Shown here piece by piece: positions 1 to 8,634 of a stretch of 64,000 bases of DNA. Where the stretch lies: assembly GCA_019235885.1 (NCBI GenBank), contig JAFAKB010000081.1, forward strand, positions 1 to 64,000, read 5' to 3'. Position numbers and translations under genes: made by a program. The notes beneath the pieces are model-generated. The model worked only from the letters and a program-made list of their open reading frames with translations. It searched no databases and had not been told where the DNA came from. Within the stretch, counting starts at the first letter, position 1. Each line of letters begins with the position of its first letter. The stretch is from Candidatus Eremiobacterota bacterium (lineage in GTDB: Bacteria; Vulcanimicrobiota; Vulcanimicrobiia; Vulcanimicrobiales; Vulcanimicrobiaceae).

Positions 1-1398
1 CGGATCGAGCGGCGCATCGACCACGCGCCGAGCCTGCGCTGGAAGCTCGCGCAGACGCCGTTCGACGTCGACCGGCCGAGCTGGGTCGAGGACGAGCAGT
101 TCGACGTGAACCGGCACGTGATGCGCGGCGCTCTTCCCGCGCCGCACGACCGCGCCACGGCGGAACGGCTGGCGGGCTGGCTGCACGCCAAAACGCTCAA
201 CCGCGCACGCCCGCTGTGGGAGATCTATGTCTTCGACGGGATGCCCGACGGCGAAGCGGCGATCTACTCGAAGATGCACCACGCGCTGATCGACGGCGGC
301 GCGGGCGCCGCGCTGACCGAGATTCTCTACGAGTCCTCGCCGCATCCGGTCGCGGACGACATCCCGCCGCCGTCCGCGGCGAAGCGCGGCGGGCCCAAGC
401 GCCAGGACGTGCGCGACGTCGCCTCGTCGATGTTCGCGGCGTACGCGGAGCTGTGGCGCGCGCCGCTGCAGGGCGCGCAGCAGCTGAAGGATATTGAGCT
501 GCCGCGGAGCGGCGGCACCGACCTCGCCTCGGTCCTGCTCGACGCGGCGATCCATCAGGTCGAGTGGCCGCTGCGCGTCGGCGCGAACCTGGGCGAGATC
601 GCAAACGCGTACGCGGCCGCGCTGGCGAACGCGTTCAAGCCGGAGTCGCTCAAGGCGCTCGACCTGCTCTCGGCGCCCTCAACGCCGCTCAACGCCGCGA
701 TCTCATCGGAGCGCAGCTTCTCGGGCGTCACCGTGCCGATGGCGCGCGTCAAAGCGGTCGCGGCAAAAGCCGGCGGCAAGGTCAACGACGTCGTGCTCGC
801 GCTTGCCAGCGGGATGCTGCGCCGCTACCTGCGCGAGGAAGAAGCGCTGCCGAAGAAGTCGCTCACCGCGTTCGTGCCGATCTCGGCGCGCGAGAAGGGC
901 GACGCCGAGCTGAAGAACCAGGTGTTCGGGATGGTCGTTCCGCTGGCGACCGACGTCGACGATCCGAAGGCGCGGCTCGAAGCGATCGTCGCCGGCGCCG
1001 CGACGTCGAAAGAGCTGGCGAACCCCTTCCGTTCGCTGGTGCCGTACCTCGCCGACGTCCCGACGTTCGGCACGCCGATGCTGCTGCAGCTGCTGGCGGT
1101 GTTCTACGGGCGCTCGCGGCTCGCCGACCGCATCCCGCCGCCGATGAACGTCGTGGTCTCGAACGTCTTCTTCTCGCGCACGCCGATCTACATCGCCGGC
1201 GCGCGGATCGTGCACGTGTACCCGATGTCGATCCCGGTGCACGGCCAAGCGCTGAACGTCACGGTGCACGGCTACGTCGACGGGTTGGACTTCGGGCTCA
1301 TCGCCGGCGCGAACGTCGTGCCGAACGTCGAGCGCCTGACCGACATGCTGCCGCTCGAGCTCGAGGCGTTGGAACGCGCGTACGGCTCGGTCGCATGA
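1..1398 (+). CDS. Wax ester synthase / diacylglycerol acyltransferase (WS/DGAT), 5' end outside window
   Basis: Esterifies acyl-CoA to fatty alcohol or diacylglycerol, making neutral storage lipid at the membrane. The frame is open from base 1 and the first codons (RRIDHAPSLRWKL, then PSWVEDEQFDVNRHV) match the family's N-terminal block, so the GTG at 106 is internal and the true start lies upstream. The active-site motif HHxxxDG is seen as HHALIDGG around bases 277-300. The C-terminal half contains the PLATDVDDPKARL and NVVVSNV blocks typical of the WSD1 C-domain. The stop overlaps the start of the P450 gene (ATGA), so the two are co-translated and probably act in one lipid pathway. Confidence 0.92.
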   Translation, partial: RIERRIDHAPSLRWKLAQTPFDVDRPSWVEDEQFDVNRHVMRGALPAPHDRATAERLAGWLHAKTLNRARPLWEIYVFDGMPDGEAAIYSKMHHALIDGGAGAALTEILYESSPHPVADDIPPPSAAKRGGPKRQDVRDVASSMFAAYAELWRAPLQGAQQLKDIELPRSGGTDLASVLLDAAIHQVEWPLRVGANLGEIANAYAAALANAFKPESLKALDLLSAPSTPLNAAISSERSFSGVTVPMARVKAVAAKAGGKVNDVVLALASGMLRRYLREEEALPKKSLTAFVPISAREKGDAELKNQVFGMVVPLATDVDDPKARLEAIVAGAATSKELANPFRSLVPYLADVPTFGTPMLLQLLAVFYGRSRLADRIPPPMNVVVSNVFFSRTPIYIAGARIVHVYPMSIPVHGQALNVTVHGYVDGLDFGLIAGANVVPNVERLTDMLPLELEALERAYGSVA

Positions 1399-4300
1399 CG
1401 GCGCGCGCCGCGCCGCCGGGCGGCTCGCTGGAGCCGATCCCGCACCCGCCCAAGAAGCCGTTCGTCGGGAACGTCTTTTCGGTCGGCGGAACGACGCCGG
1501 TGCAGGACCTGCTCCGGCTGGCGCGCGAGCTAGGGCCGATCTTCCAGCTCGACATCATGGGGAAGCCGATCACCGTCGTCTCGGGGTTCGAGCTGGCCGA
1601 CGAGCTGAGCGACGAGTCGCGCTTCGACAAGTCGGTCCGCGGCGCGCTCCACCGCGTGCGCGCGATCTCCGGCGACGGCCTGTTCACCGCGTACACCACC
1701 GAGCCGAACTGGTCGCGAGCGCACAACATCCTGCTCCCCAACTTCGGCGACCGGGCGATGCAGGGCTATCACCCGATGATGCTCGACGTCGCGGAGCAGC
1801 TCATGCTGAAGTGGGCGCGGCTCAACCCGGACGACGAGGTCGACGTCGTCCACGACATGACCGCGCTGACGCTCGACACGATCGGTATCTGCGGTTTCGG
1901 CTACCGCTTCAACTCGTTCTACCGTGAGGACAACCACCCGTTCGTCGACGCGATGGTCGACGCGCTCGAGATCGCGATGAGCGTGCGCGGCCTCCCGTTC
2001 GAGGACGTCTTCAACCGCGCGCGCAACGCGCGCCTGCGGAGCGACGCCGTCTATCTGAACGGTCTCGTCGACCGCATCATCCGCGACCGCAAGACGGAGC
2101 GCGCCGCCTCGGAAGAGACGCAGAAGACCGACCTGCTCGACTACATGCTCACCGGCGTCGACCGCAAGTCCGGCGAGCGGCTCGACGACACGAACATCCG
2201 CTATCAGATCATCACCTTCCTGATCGCGGGCCACGAGACGACGAGCGGGCTGCTCTCGTTCGCGACCTACTACCTGTTGAACAACCCCGACGTGCTGGCG
2301 CGCGCGTACGACGAGGTCGACCGCGTCTTCGGGACCGATCTCTCGGTGAAGCCGGCGATGAAGCAGGTCAGCGCGCTGACGTACGTGCAGCAGGTGCTCA
2401 AAGAGTCGCTGCGGCTGTGGCCGACCGCGCCGGCGTTCGGGCTGCTCTCGTACAAGGACGAGGTGGTCGGAGGGCGCTACCTGATCAAGGCGCGCTCGCA
2501 GGTGATGCTGCTCCTCCCCGCGCTCCACCGCGACCGCAGCGTGTGGGGCGAGCGCGCGGAGATTTTCGATCCGGACAACTTCGCGCCCGAGCGCGAGCGC
2601 GCGCGCCCGCTCAACGCGTACAAGCCGTTCGGCAACGGGCAGCGCGCCTGCATCGGGCGGCAGTTCGCGATGCAGGAAGCGACGCTCGTGATCGGGATGA
2701 TCCTGCAGCGCTTCCGGCTGATAGACCACGACCGCTACGCGCTGCGCGTCAAGGAGACGCTGACGCTCAAGCCCGAGGGGTTCAAGATCAAAGTGCGCCC
2801 GCGCGCGCACAAGAGCGCGTTCGCCGCCGCGGCCGCGCCGGCGCGCGTGCAGAGCAACGGCGCCGCGCGCGGTGCGGCCGCGCCGGTCGCCGGGCCGCCC
2901 GCGCAGGTTCCCGCGCACGGCACGCCGCTGCTGGTGCTGTTCGGCTCGAACCTCGGCACCTCGGAAGAGATCGCGCGCAGCATCGCCGACGCTGCGTCGG
3001 CGCAGGGATTTGCGGTGCGCGTCGGCTGGCTCGACGACTTCGCCGCGAAGCTGCCGACCGAAGGCGGCGTGCTGATCGTGTGCGCGTCGTACAACGGCGC
3101 GCCGCCCGACAACGCCGCGGCGTTCTACCGCTGGCTGCAAGACGGAATGGCGGCGGACGCGCTGGCGGGCGTGCGGTACACCGTGTTCGGCTGCGGAAAC
3201 CGCAACTGGGCCTCAACGTACCAAGCCGTTCCGCGCTTTCTCGACGAGAAGCTGGCGGAATACGGCGCGGAGCGGCTGTTCGAGCGCGGCGAAGGCGACG
3301 CGCAGGAAGACATCGACGCGCAGGCGCGCGCCTGGCGCTGGTCGCTTTGGCAGCACGTCGCCCAGGAGCTCGGCGTCGCGTTCGACGCCGGCGCCGAGTC
3401 CGCCGCGCAACCGCGCTACGCGCTCGAGGTCGTCGCCGGACCGCAAGCGAACCCGCTCGCCGCGGTGCACGGCGCCGGCGCGATGCGCGTGCTCGTCAAC
3501 CGCGAGCTGCAAACCGGCGCCGAGCGCTCGACGCGGCATCTCGAGCTCGAGCTTTCCGCCGGAACGGCATACCGCATCGGTGACCATCTCGGCGTCGTCG
3601 CCGAGAATCCGCCGGCGCTCGTCGCGCGCGCGCTGCGCCGGTTCGGCTTCGCGGAGGACACGTACGTGCGCTTGCGCGCGACGTCGGCGCGCACCGGAAC
3701 GCTGCCGGTCGACGCGCCGGTCGCGCTCGAACGGCTGCTCGCGCACCACGTCGAGCTGCAGCACACGGCGACCCGTAAGCAGGTTGGAACGCTAGCCGAG
3801 CACACACAGTGTCCCGTTACGAAGCCGAAGCTGCTCGCGCTCGCCGCGGACGACACGGAATCGGATGCGTACATGACCGAGGTGAAGCGCAAGCGGCGCT
3901 CGGTCCTCGACCTGCTCGACGAGCATCCGGCGTGCGAGCTCCCGTTCGAAGCGTTTCTCGACATGCTGCCGCCGATGACGCCGCGGTACTACTCGATCTC
4001 GTCCTCGCCGCTCGCGCGGCCGGACCGCTGCAGCATCACCGTCGGCGTCGTGAACGAGCCGGCGTGGTCGGGCCTCGGCACGTTCGAAGGTGTCTGCTCG
4101 ACGTACCTGAGCCGCCACGGCGCCGGCCAGACGATCGACGCGTTCGTAAAGGACTCGAAGAGCGGTTTCCGCCTGCCGGACGATCCGGCGCGGCCGATCG
4201 TCATGATCGGTCCGGGGACCGGCCTGGCGCCGTTCCGCGGCTTCTTGCAAGAGCGCGACGCGCTGCGGCGCGGCGGCGCAACGCTCGGCCGCGCGCTTCT

Positions 4301-4652
4301 GTTCTTCGGTTGCCGCCATCCCGACCAAGACTATATCTACCGCGACGAGCTGGAACGCTATGCCGCTGACGGGATCGTCGAAGTGCACGTCGCATTCTCG
4401 CGCCTCGGCGCGACGAAAACGTACGTGCAGCACCGAATCGCCGAACATGCCGACGACGTATGGTCGATCCTCCAAAACGACGGCGTAGTCTACGTCTGCG
4501 GCGACGGCAGCCGCATGGAACCCGACGTCCGCTCCGCGCTCGCGGAGCTCTACCGCGGGAAGACCGGCGCCGACGCGGCCGCCGCCGGCACATGGCTAGA
4601 GAAGCTTACTGCCGGCAAACGCTACAATCTCGACGTTTGGGGCTCAATTTAG
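1395..4652 (+). CDS. Self-sufficient cytochrome P450 / NADPH-P450 reductase fusion (CYP102, P450-BM3 type)
   Basis: A 1085-residue fusion close to the 1049 of Bacillus P450-BM3. CYP102 enzymes hydroxylate medium and long fatty acids with electrons from NADPH. The heme domain has the I-helix AGHETT (about 278-283), ExxR in KESLRLW, and the heme-ligand loop FGNGQRACIG with Cys at about 419. An Ala/Pro-rich linker (about 475-505) leads to the FMN flavodoxin domain (LFGSNLGTSEE, about 512), then the FAD/NADPH reductase part with RYYSISSSPL, GPGTGLAPFRGF and the C-terminal DVWGSI. The start is the ATG in the 4-base overlap with the wax ester synthase stop; a longer upstream frame is only a shadow of that gene. 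Its 3' end overlaps the convergent SDR gene by 4 bases. Confidence 0.95.
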   Translation: MTARAAPPGGSLEPIPHPPKKPFVGNVFSVGGTTPVQDLLRLARELGPIFQLDIMGKPITVVSGFELADELSDESRFDKSVRGALHRVRAISGDGLFTAYTTEPNWSRAHNILLPNFGDRAMQGYHPMMLDVAEQLMLKWARLNPDDEVDVVHDMTALTLDTIGICGFGYRFNSFYREDNHPFVDAMVDALEIAMSVRGLPFEDVFNRARNARLRSDAVYLNGLVDRIIRDRKTERAASEETQKTDLLDYMLTGVDRKSGERLDDTNIRYQIITFLIAGHETTSGLLSFATYYLLNNPDVLARAYDEVDRVFGTDLSVKPAMKQVSALTYVQQVLKESLRLWPTAPAFGLLSYKDEVVGGRYLIKARSQVMLLLPALHRDRSVWGERAEIFDPDNFAPERERARPLNAYKPFGNGQRACIGRQFAMQEATLVIGMILQRFRLIDHDRYALRVKETLTLKPEGFKIKVRPRAHKSAFAAAAAPARVQSNGAARGAAAPVAGPPAQVPAHGTPLLVLFGSNLGTSEEIARSIADAASAQGFAVRVGWLDDFAAKLPTEGGVLIVCASYNGAPPDNAAAFYRWLQDGMAADALAGVRYTVFGCGNRNWASTYQAVPRFLDEKLAEYGAERLFERGEGDAQEDIDAQARAWRWSLWQHVAQELGVAFDAGAESAAQPRYALEVVAGPQANPLAAVHGAGAMRVLVNRELQTGAERSTRHLELELSAGTAYRIGDHLGVVAENPPALVARALRRFGFAEDTYVRLRATSARTGTLPVDAPVALERLLAHHVELQHTATRKQVGTLAEHTQCPVTKPKLLALAADDTESDAYMTEVKRKRRSVLDLLDEHPACELPFEAFLDMLPPMTPRYYSISSSPLARPDRCSITVGVVNEPAWSGLGTFEGVCSTYLSRHGAGQTIDAFVKDSKSGFRLPDDPARPIVMIGPGTGLAPFRGFLQERDALRRGGATLGRALLFFGCRHPDQDYIYRDELERYAADGIVEVHVAFSRLGATKTYVQHRIAEHADDVWSILQNDGVVYVCGDGSRMEPDVRSALAELYRGKTGADAAAAGTWLEKLTAGKRYNLDVWGSI

Positions 4653-5407
4653 AGCGAGTTGATCGAGTGGCCGCCGTCGACGACGAGCGCGGCGCCGGTC
4701 ATGTACGCGCCGGCCTCCGAGGCGAGGAGCAGCAGCGGGCCGTCCAGGTCGCGCAGGTCGCCGATGCGGCGCTGCGGGACGCGCTTCAGCGAGGCTTGGA
4801 ACGTTTCGGTCGTGAGGAACTCCGTGTTAATCTCGGTCGCGAAGTAGCCGGGGCACAGCGCGTTGACGCGGATGCCGTAGCGCGCGAATTCGAACGCCAA
4901 GCTGCGGGTGAGATGGATCAGCCCGGCTTTGCTCGCCATGTACGGCGCGAGCGCGGGCGCGACGCGCAAGCCCAGGATCGAGGCGATGTTCACGATGCTC
5001 CCCGGCTTTTTCGCCGCGACCAGCCGGCGCGCGGCTTCGCGCGCGACCAAGAATGGCCCGCGCAAGTTCACCTCGACGACATCGTCCCACTCGGCGGTCT
5101 CCATCTGCAGGATCAAGCTGGAGCCGCTGATCCCCGCGTTGTTGACGACGACGTCGCACAGCACGCCGTCCGCCGCCAGCTGCTCGAACGCGCGCGCGAT
5201 CGAGGACTCGTCCGCAACGTCGAGCGGGAGCGCGCGGGCGCGCTCGCCGAGCCGGGCCGCTTCGGCTTCGATGCGGTCGAGGCGGCGCGCGCCGAGCACG
5301 ACCGTCGCACCGGCCTCGTGCAACAACCTTGCGAAATGGCGTCCCAAGCCGCTCGACGCGCCCGTGACGAGCGCGACGCGGCCGTCCATCGAAAACAGGT
5401 CGTCCAT
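4649..5407 (-). CDS. Short-chain dehydrogenase/reductase (SDR)
   Basis: A 252-residue classical SDR, the usual length, oxidising or reducing a hydroxyl or keto group with NAD(P)H. It has the cofactor motif TGASSGLG near residue 15, NNAG, the catalytic Ser in SIVNIAS and the YxxxK pair in YMASKAG, and the late CPGYF block. The start at MDDLFSMDGRVALVTG fits the family; 45 further in-frame codons upstream run through the promoter region of the phasin gene and look non-coding. Its neighbours in lipid and PHA metabolism make an acyl or ketoacyl substrate likely, but the substrate cannot be read from sequence. Confidence 0.9.
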   Translation of the reverse strand: MDDLFSMDGRVALVTGASSGLGRHFARLLHEAGATVVLGARRLDRIEAEAARLGERARALPLDVADESSIARAFEQLAADGVLCDVVVNNAGISGSSLILQMETAEWDDVVEVNLRGPFLVAREAARRLVAAKKPGSIVNIASILGLRVAPALAPYMASKAGLIHLTRSLAFEFARYGIRVNALCPGYFATEINTEFLTTETFQASLKRVPQRRIGDLRDLDGPLLLLASEAGAYMTGAALVVDGGHSINSL

Positions 5408-5469
5408 AGCGTCCACCTGTCGACCGCCTGCTCGGGTTCTCCTTCGGCGAAAATTCCGACCGAAGTCGC

Positions 5470-5500
5470 TTGACAGATGCAGCGTAGTGCTTGATATACT
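5470..5500 (+). promoter_or_regulatory. Sigma-70-like promoter of the phasin gene
   Basis: Perfect TTGACA at 5470-5475 and TATACT at 5495-5500, 19 bases apart, which is slightly long. It lies in the divergent gap between the SDR and the phasin-like gene, 53 bases before the GTG start. This is a call by eye on consensus alone. Confidence 0.6.
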
Positions 5501-5553
5501 TAGCACGCTCACCGCAAGCCCCGCCGCGCCGCCCGAGCGCAAGGAGAACCGCC

Positions 5554-5856
5554 GTGTACCAGTCCTACATCGAGACCCTCGAGAAGGTCCAGCAGCAGTC
5601 GCTGGAAGGCCTCAAGCAGGCCCAGGCCGCGCAGATCGCCGCCGTCAGCTCGTTCCGCGAGCTCATCGCCAACGCCGCCGGCAAGTTCCCGGTCGCGGAA
5701 GGCTTCCGCACCATCCCGACCATCGTCGGCCAGGTCAGCGAGCTCAACTCGGCGTTCGCCGTCAAGCTGATCGAGCAGCAGAACGAGTACGTGAACCAGC
5801 TCGTCAAGGTGCTCAAGTCGTCGGCCCAGACCGAGGAAACCGCCGCCAAGGCGTAA
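5554..5856 (+). CDS. Phasin-like protein (PHA granule-associated)
   Basis: A 100-residue, helix-rich protein (MYQSYIETLEKVQQQSLEGL...), rich in Gln, Ala and Leu and lacking Cys, with the pattern of small phasins that coat polyhydroxyalkanoate granules. The GTG at 5554 is chosen because AAGGAG lies 7 bases upstream; an in-frame ATG at 5491 falls on the -10 box. It has its own strong promoter, as expected for an abundant coat protein. PHA synthase genes lie 3 to 9 kb away, which supports the call. The similarity is one of composition and pattern; no diagnostic catalytic motif exists. Confidence 0.75.
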   Translation: MYQSYIETLEKVQQQSLEGLKQAQAAQIAAVSSFRELIANAAGKFPVAEGFRTIPTIVGQVSELNSAFAVKLIEQQNEYVNQLVKVLKSSAQTEETAAKA

Positions 5857-5860
5857 GCCC

Positions 5861-7117
5861 ATGATCTACGCGGGTGCAGGCGACCGACGCGCCCGCCTGC
5901 GGAAGATGAAGACGATCGCCACCACGCTGCTCGGCGTGATGGCGATTCTTTTCATTCTGGCCGCGCGCTTCAAGCCGGCGTATCCGCCGCTCGCGTGGCT
6001 CGAAGCGTTCAGCGAAGCGGCGCTCATCGGTGGGCTCGCCGACTGGTTCGCCGTCGTCGCGCTGTTCCGCCATCCCGCCGGCGTCCCGCTCCCGCACACG
6101 GCGATCGTGCCGAAGAACAAAGATCGCATCGCGGTGCAGCTGGGGATCTTCGTCGAGCAGAACTTTCTCACCCCGAGCAACATCGCCGCGCGGCTGCGCG
6201 GCCTCGACCTGGCCGAACATTTGCTGCGCTGGTTCGCGGTGCCCGCCAACGCGCGCAAGCTGTTCGGCGGCGCGCGCGCGCTGCTGCCGCGGCTGCTCGA
6301 TGCGGTCGACGATGCCGAGGTGCGCGCGATCGTGCGCCGTGTGGTCGTCGAGGAGGTCGAGCAGCTCGACGTCGCGCGCGCCGCCGGCTCGTTGCTGGCG
6401 ATCGTGACCGCGGACGGCGCGCACCAGCGCGTCCTGGCGCGCATTCTGCCGGTGGTCGCCCGCTGGGTCGACGGCCAGCGCGCCGAGATCAAGCGCCGCT
6501 TCGCGAAACGTTCGCTGCTCACGCCGGCGTTCGTCGACGCGTATATCGTGAACAAGTTCGTCGACGGGATGATCGACTTGATCGGCGAGATCGCGCAGAC
6601 GCCCGATCACCCGATCCGCCGTGAGCTCGACGCCTACGTGCGCGAGCTGATCGTGCGGCTGCACGAGGATCCCGAGACGGCGGCGCAGGCCGCGCGGCTC
6701 AAGACCGCGATCGTCCAGGGCTCGGAGCTCGATCAGCTCGTCGCGGCCGGCTGGAACGCGCTGCGCGCGCGGCTCGAGCGGCTGCCCACCGCAGCGGCGG
6801 ATGCCGAACCGTCGTCGTCACGGCTGGCGGAGATCGCGGCGAAGATCGCGCGCGGGATGCTCGACGATCCGGCGGTCGTCGAGCGCTTGAACGAGCGCAT
6901 CTGCGCGGCGGCGGAGTCGGTGCTGGCGCGCTTTCAGCAGCAGTTCTCGCTGCTCATCACCGAGGTCGTGCAGCGCTGGGACGCCGACGAAGTGACCGAC
7001 AAGATCGAGTCCGAGCTCGGACCCGACCTGCAGTTCATTCGCTTGAACGGCAGCCTCGTCGGCGGCGCCGCCGGCGTGGTGCTGCACGCCGCGCTGGTCG
7101 CTGGCGGCGCCGCTTAG
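5861..7117 (+). CDS. DUF445 (YjiN-family) membrane protein
   Basis: 418 residues with one N-terminal membrane segment (about 17-35), then the DUF445 signature block EAALIGGLADWFAVVALFRHP and the following PHTAIVPKNKDRI and VEQNFLTP. A long charged helical middle and a hydrophobic C-terminus (GSLVGGAAGVVLHAALVAGG) complete the family pattern. It starts 4 bases after the phasin stop and is probably co-transcribed. An alternative ATG at 5906 (MKTIATTLLG) would give a neater membrane start. The family's function is not established. Confidence 0.88.
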   Translation: MIYAGAGDRRARLRKMKTIATTLLGVMAILFILAARFKPAYPPLAWLEAFSEAALIGGLADWFAVVALFRHPAGVPLPHTAIVPKNKDRIAVQLGIFVEQNFLTPSNIAARLRGLDLAEHLLRWFAVPANARKLFGGARALLPRLLDAVDDAEVRAIVRRVVVEEVEQLDVARAAGSLLAIVTADGAHQRVLARILPVVARWVDGQRAEIKRRFAKRSLLTPAFVDAYIVNKFVDGMIDLIGEIAQTPDHPIRRELDAYVRELIVRLHEDPETAAQAARLKTAIVQGSELDQLVAAGWNALRARLERLPTAAADAEPSSSRLAEIAAKIARGMLDDPAVVERLNERICAAAESVLARFQQQFSLLITEVVQRWDADEVTDKIESELGPDLQFIRLNGSLVGGAAGVVLHAALVAGGAA

Positions 7118-7123
7118 ACGACG

Positions 7124-7948
7124 CTAAGCGCCCGCGCCGTACGCGAGCGCGAACGGACCGCCGCGCGCGAAGGGCGCGAACGTTCCGTCGGGCTGCGCGA
7201 GCCGGTCGGCGACCGCCCACAGCACCGCCGCGTTCGCGCCCAGCCCGATGTGGCTCGCGCCGATCACTTCGACGTTCTCGGTGCGCGCGTTGCTCTTCAA
7301 CACCGACGAGCTCCAGCTCACGACGCCGTCGACCTTCGACCAGATCGACGTCGAGGGCATCGGCAAATCGCCGGCGATGGCGTCGAACTCGTGCGTGTCC
7401 GGGTCCCACGGACCTTCGCCGCTGACGAGCTCGTAGACGTCGCTGATGTTGCTCGCGCGCGGGCTGCGGGTGAACGGGCTCCCGAGCGTGATCACGGAAC
7501 GCACCGCATTCGGCATCGCGAGCGCGAGATCGCGCGCGTACACGCCGCCCAAGCTCCAGCCGACCAGGCTGACCTTCTTGCCGGTGCGCTCGTGAATCTG
7601 CCGCAGCCGCTCGCGCAGCTTCGTGCGCATCCGCGCGACGCCGCCGAAGTTGCGGCCGAGCTCCCAGCCGTGTGCGTCGTAGCCGAGTAGCGCGAGATAG
7701 CGCCGCAGCAGCGTCGTGGAGAGGTCGCTGACGAGAAAGCCCGGCAGAACCAGCACGGGATGGCCGTCGCCGCGCGGCGCGCCGAGCAGCAGCGGCGCCG
7801 CGGTCAGCGAGAACCCGAGCTCCCACAGCGCGCGGTATTCCGCCAGCCAAAGCAGCTTCGAGGGAGGACGAAGCCCTCGGTGTCTACCGGCCGCTGAACC
7901 AGCGCTGTCCCAACTGGCTGTCGTCATGCGAAAAGATCGTCCTCCCAT
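7124..7948 (-). CDS. Alpha/beta-hydrolase, lipase/esterase type
   Basis: About 274 residues. The nucleophile elbow is GWSLGG, preceded by HPVLVLPGFLVSD (oxyanion strand) and followed by ITLGSPFTR, the order seen in lipases and PGAP1-like acyl hydrolases. The catalytic His is probably in IGASHIGLG near the C-terminus. Start is uncertain: ATG at 7948 has GGGGA about 8 bases upstream; ATG at 7927 has GGAGGA 12 bases upstream; a GTG at 7963 has no good site. It converges on the DUF445 gene with 6 bases between stops. Substrate unknown. Confidence 0.82.
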   Translation of the reverse strand: MGGRSFRMTTASWDSAGSAAGRHRGLRPPSKLLWLAEYRALWELGFSLTAAPLLLGAPRGDGHPVLVLPGFLVSDLSTTLLRRYLALLGYDAHGWELGRNFGGVARMRTKLRERLRQIHERTGKKVSLVGWSLGGVYARDLALAMPNAVRSVITLGSPFTRSPRASNISDVYELVSGEGPWDPDTHEFDAIAGDLPMPSTSIWSKVDGVVSWSSSVLKSNARTENVEVIGASHIGLGANAAVLWAVADRLAQPDGTFAPFARGGPFALAYGAGA

Positions 7949-8043
7949 GAGGTCATTCCCCACGCCGCGAGCTGCGAACCAAAGTTCGCACGACTGTAAT
8001 CTTCGCCAAGCGGGCGGGCGCGCACTCCTTTTTCGGAACGAAC

Positions 8044-8634
8044 CTACTCGCCCGTCAGTCCGTAGACGGCGGCCCGTGCGCGGAACCGCTCGACGTCCAA
8101 GCTCAGGATCACGAGGTCGTGCTTGACTCCGGCGGCGTCCTTAACGTGGTCGCGCAGCAGGGCTTCGGCCTTGTAGCCCACGGTCTCGAACACCGTCACC
8201 GCGCCGAGCTGGTCCGGCGTCAGCTTCGCGATCAGCTTCTCGACGCCGCTCGCGACCGCGAGCTCGCCGGCGTCCGCGCTCAGCACTCGGCCTAAACCGA
8301 CGCCGCGCGCGGCGCGCGCGACGACGACGCGCAGCTCGGCGACGTGCGGCGACCACGAGAGCGGATCGCGCACGATCGTCGCGCACCCGACGACCTCGCT
8401 ACTGCGAAAGGCGAGCAGGGTCGTCAGTGCGCCGCGCTCGATCTCGTGCGCCCACGCGGCGAGCACTTTCGGCTGCGTGATGTCGCGCGGCAGGAACAGC
8501 AAGTCATGCGTCGGCAATTCGCGCGCGAACGCCAGCACCGCCGCTTCGTCGCCGGCGCGCATGAACCGCAGCTCGACGTCGTCCTCGCCCAGGCGAACGG
8601 TGCGTGGATACGTGTGCGCCGTCGTGTGGTTCAT
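8044..8634 (-). CDS. GNAT-family N-acetyltransferase
   Basis: 196 residues with the GNAT fold order: an N-terminal beta strand block (VELRFMRAGDEAAVLAFARELP), the ELRVVVARAARGVGLGRVL stretch matching motif A for acetyl-CoA pyrophosphate binding, and the C-terminal VFETVGYKAEALL. Its ATG overlaps the stop of phaC (ATGA), so it is the last gene of the phaC transcript. Acceptor substrate unknown. Confidence 0.85.
   Translation of the reverse strand: MNHTTAHTYPRTVRLGEDDVELRFMRAGDEAAVLAFARELPTHDLLFLPRDITQPKVLAAWAHEIERGALTTLLAFRSSEVVGCATIVRDPLSWSPHVAELRVVVARAARGVGLGRVLSADAGELAVASGVEKLIAKLTPDQLGAVTVFETVGYKAEALLRDHVKDAAGVKHDLVILSLDVERFRARAAVYGLTGE

Noticed and set aside
564-1394. 277-residue extension of the P450 fusion upstream
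   Set aside because: It is a shadow frame of the wax ester synthase gene with Arg/Ala-rich translation.
1530-3140. 536-residue minus-strand frame
   Set aside because: Arg/Val/Glu-rich shadow opposite the P450 gene; long antisense frames are expected at this G+C.
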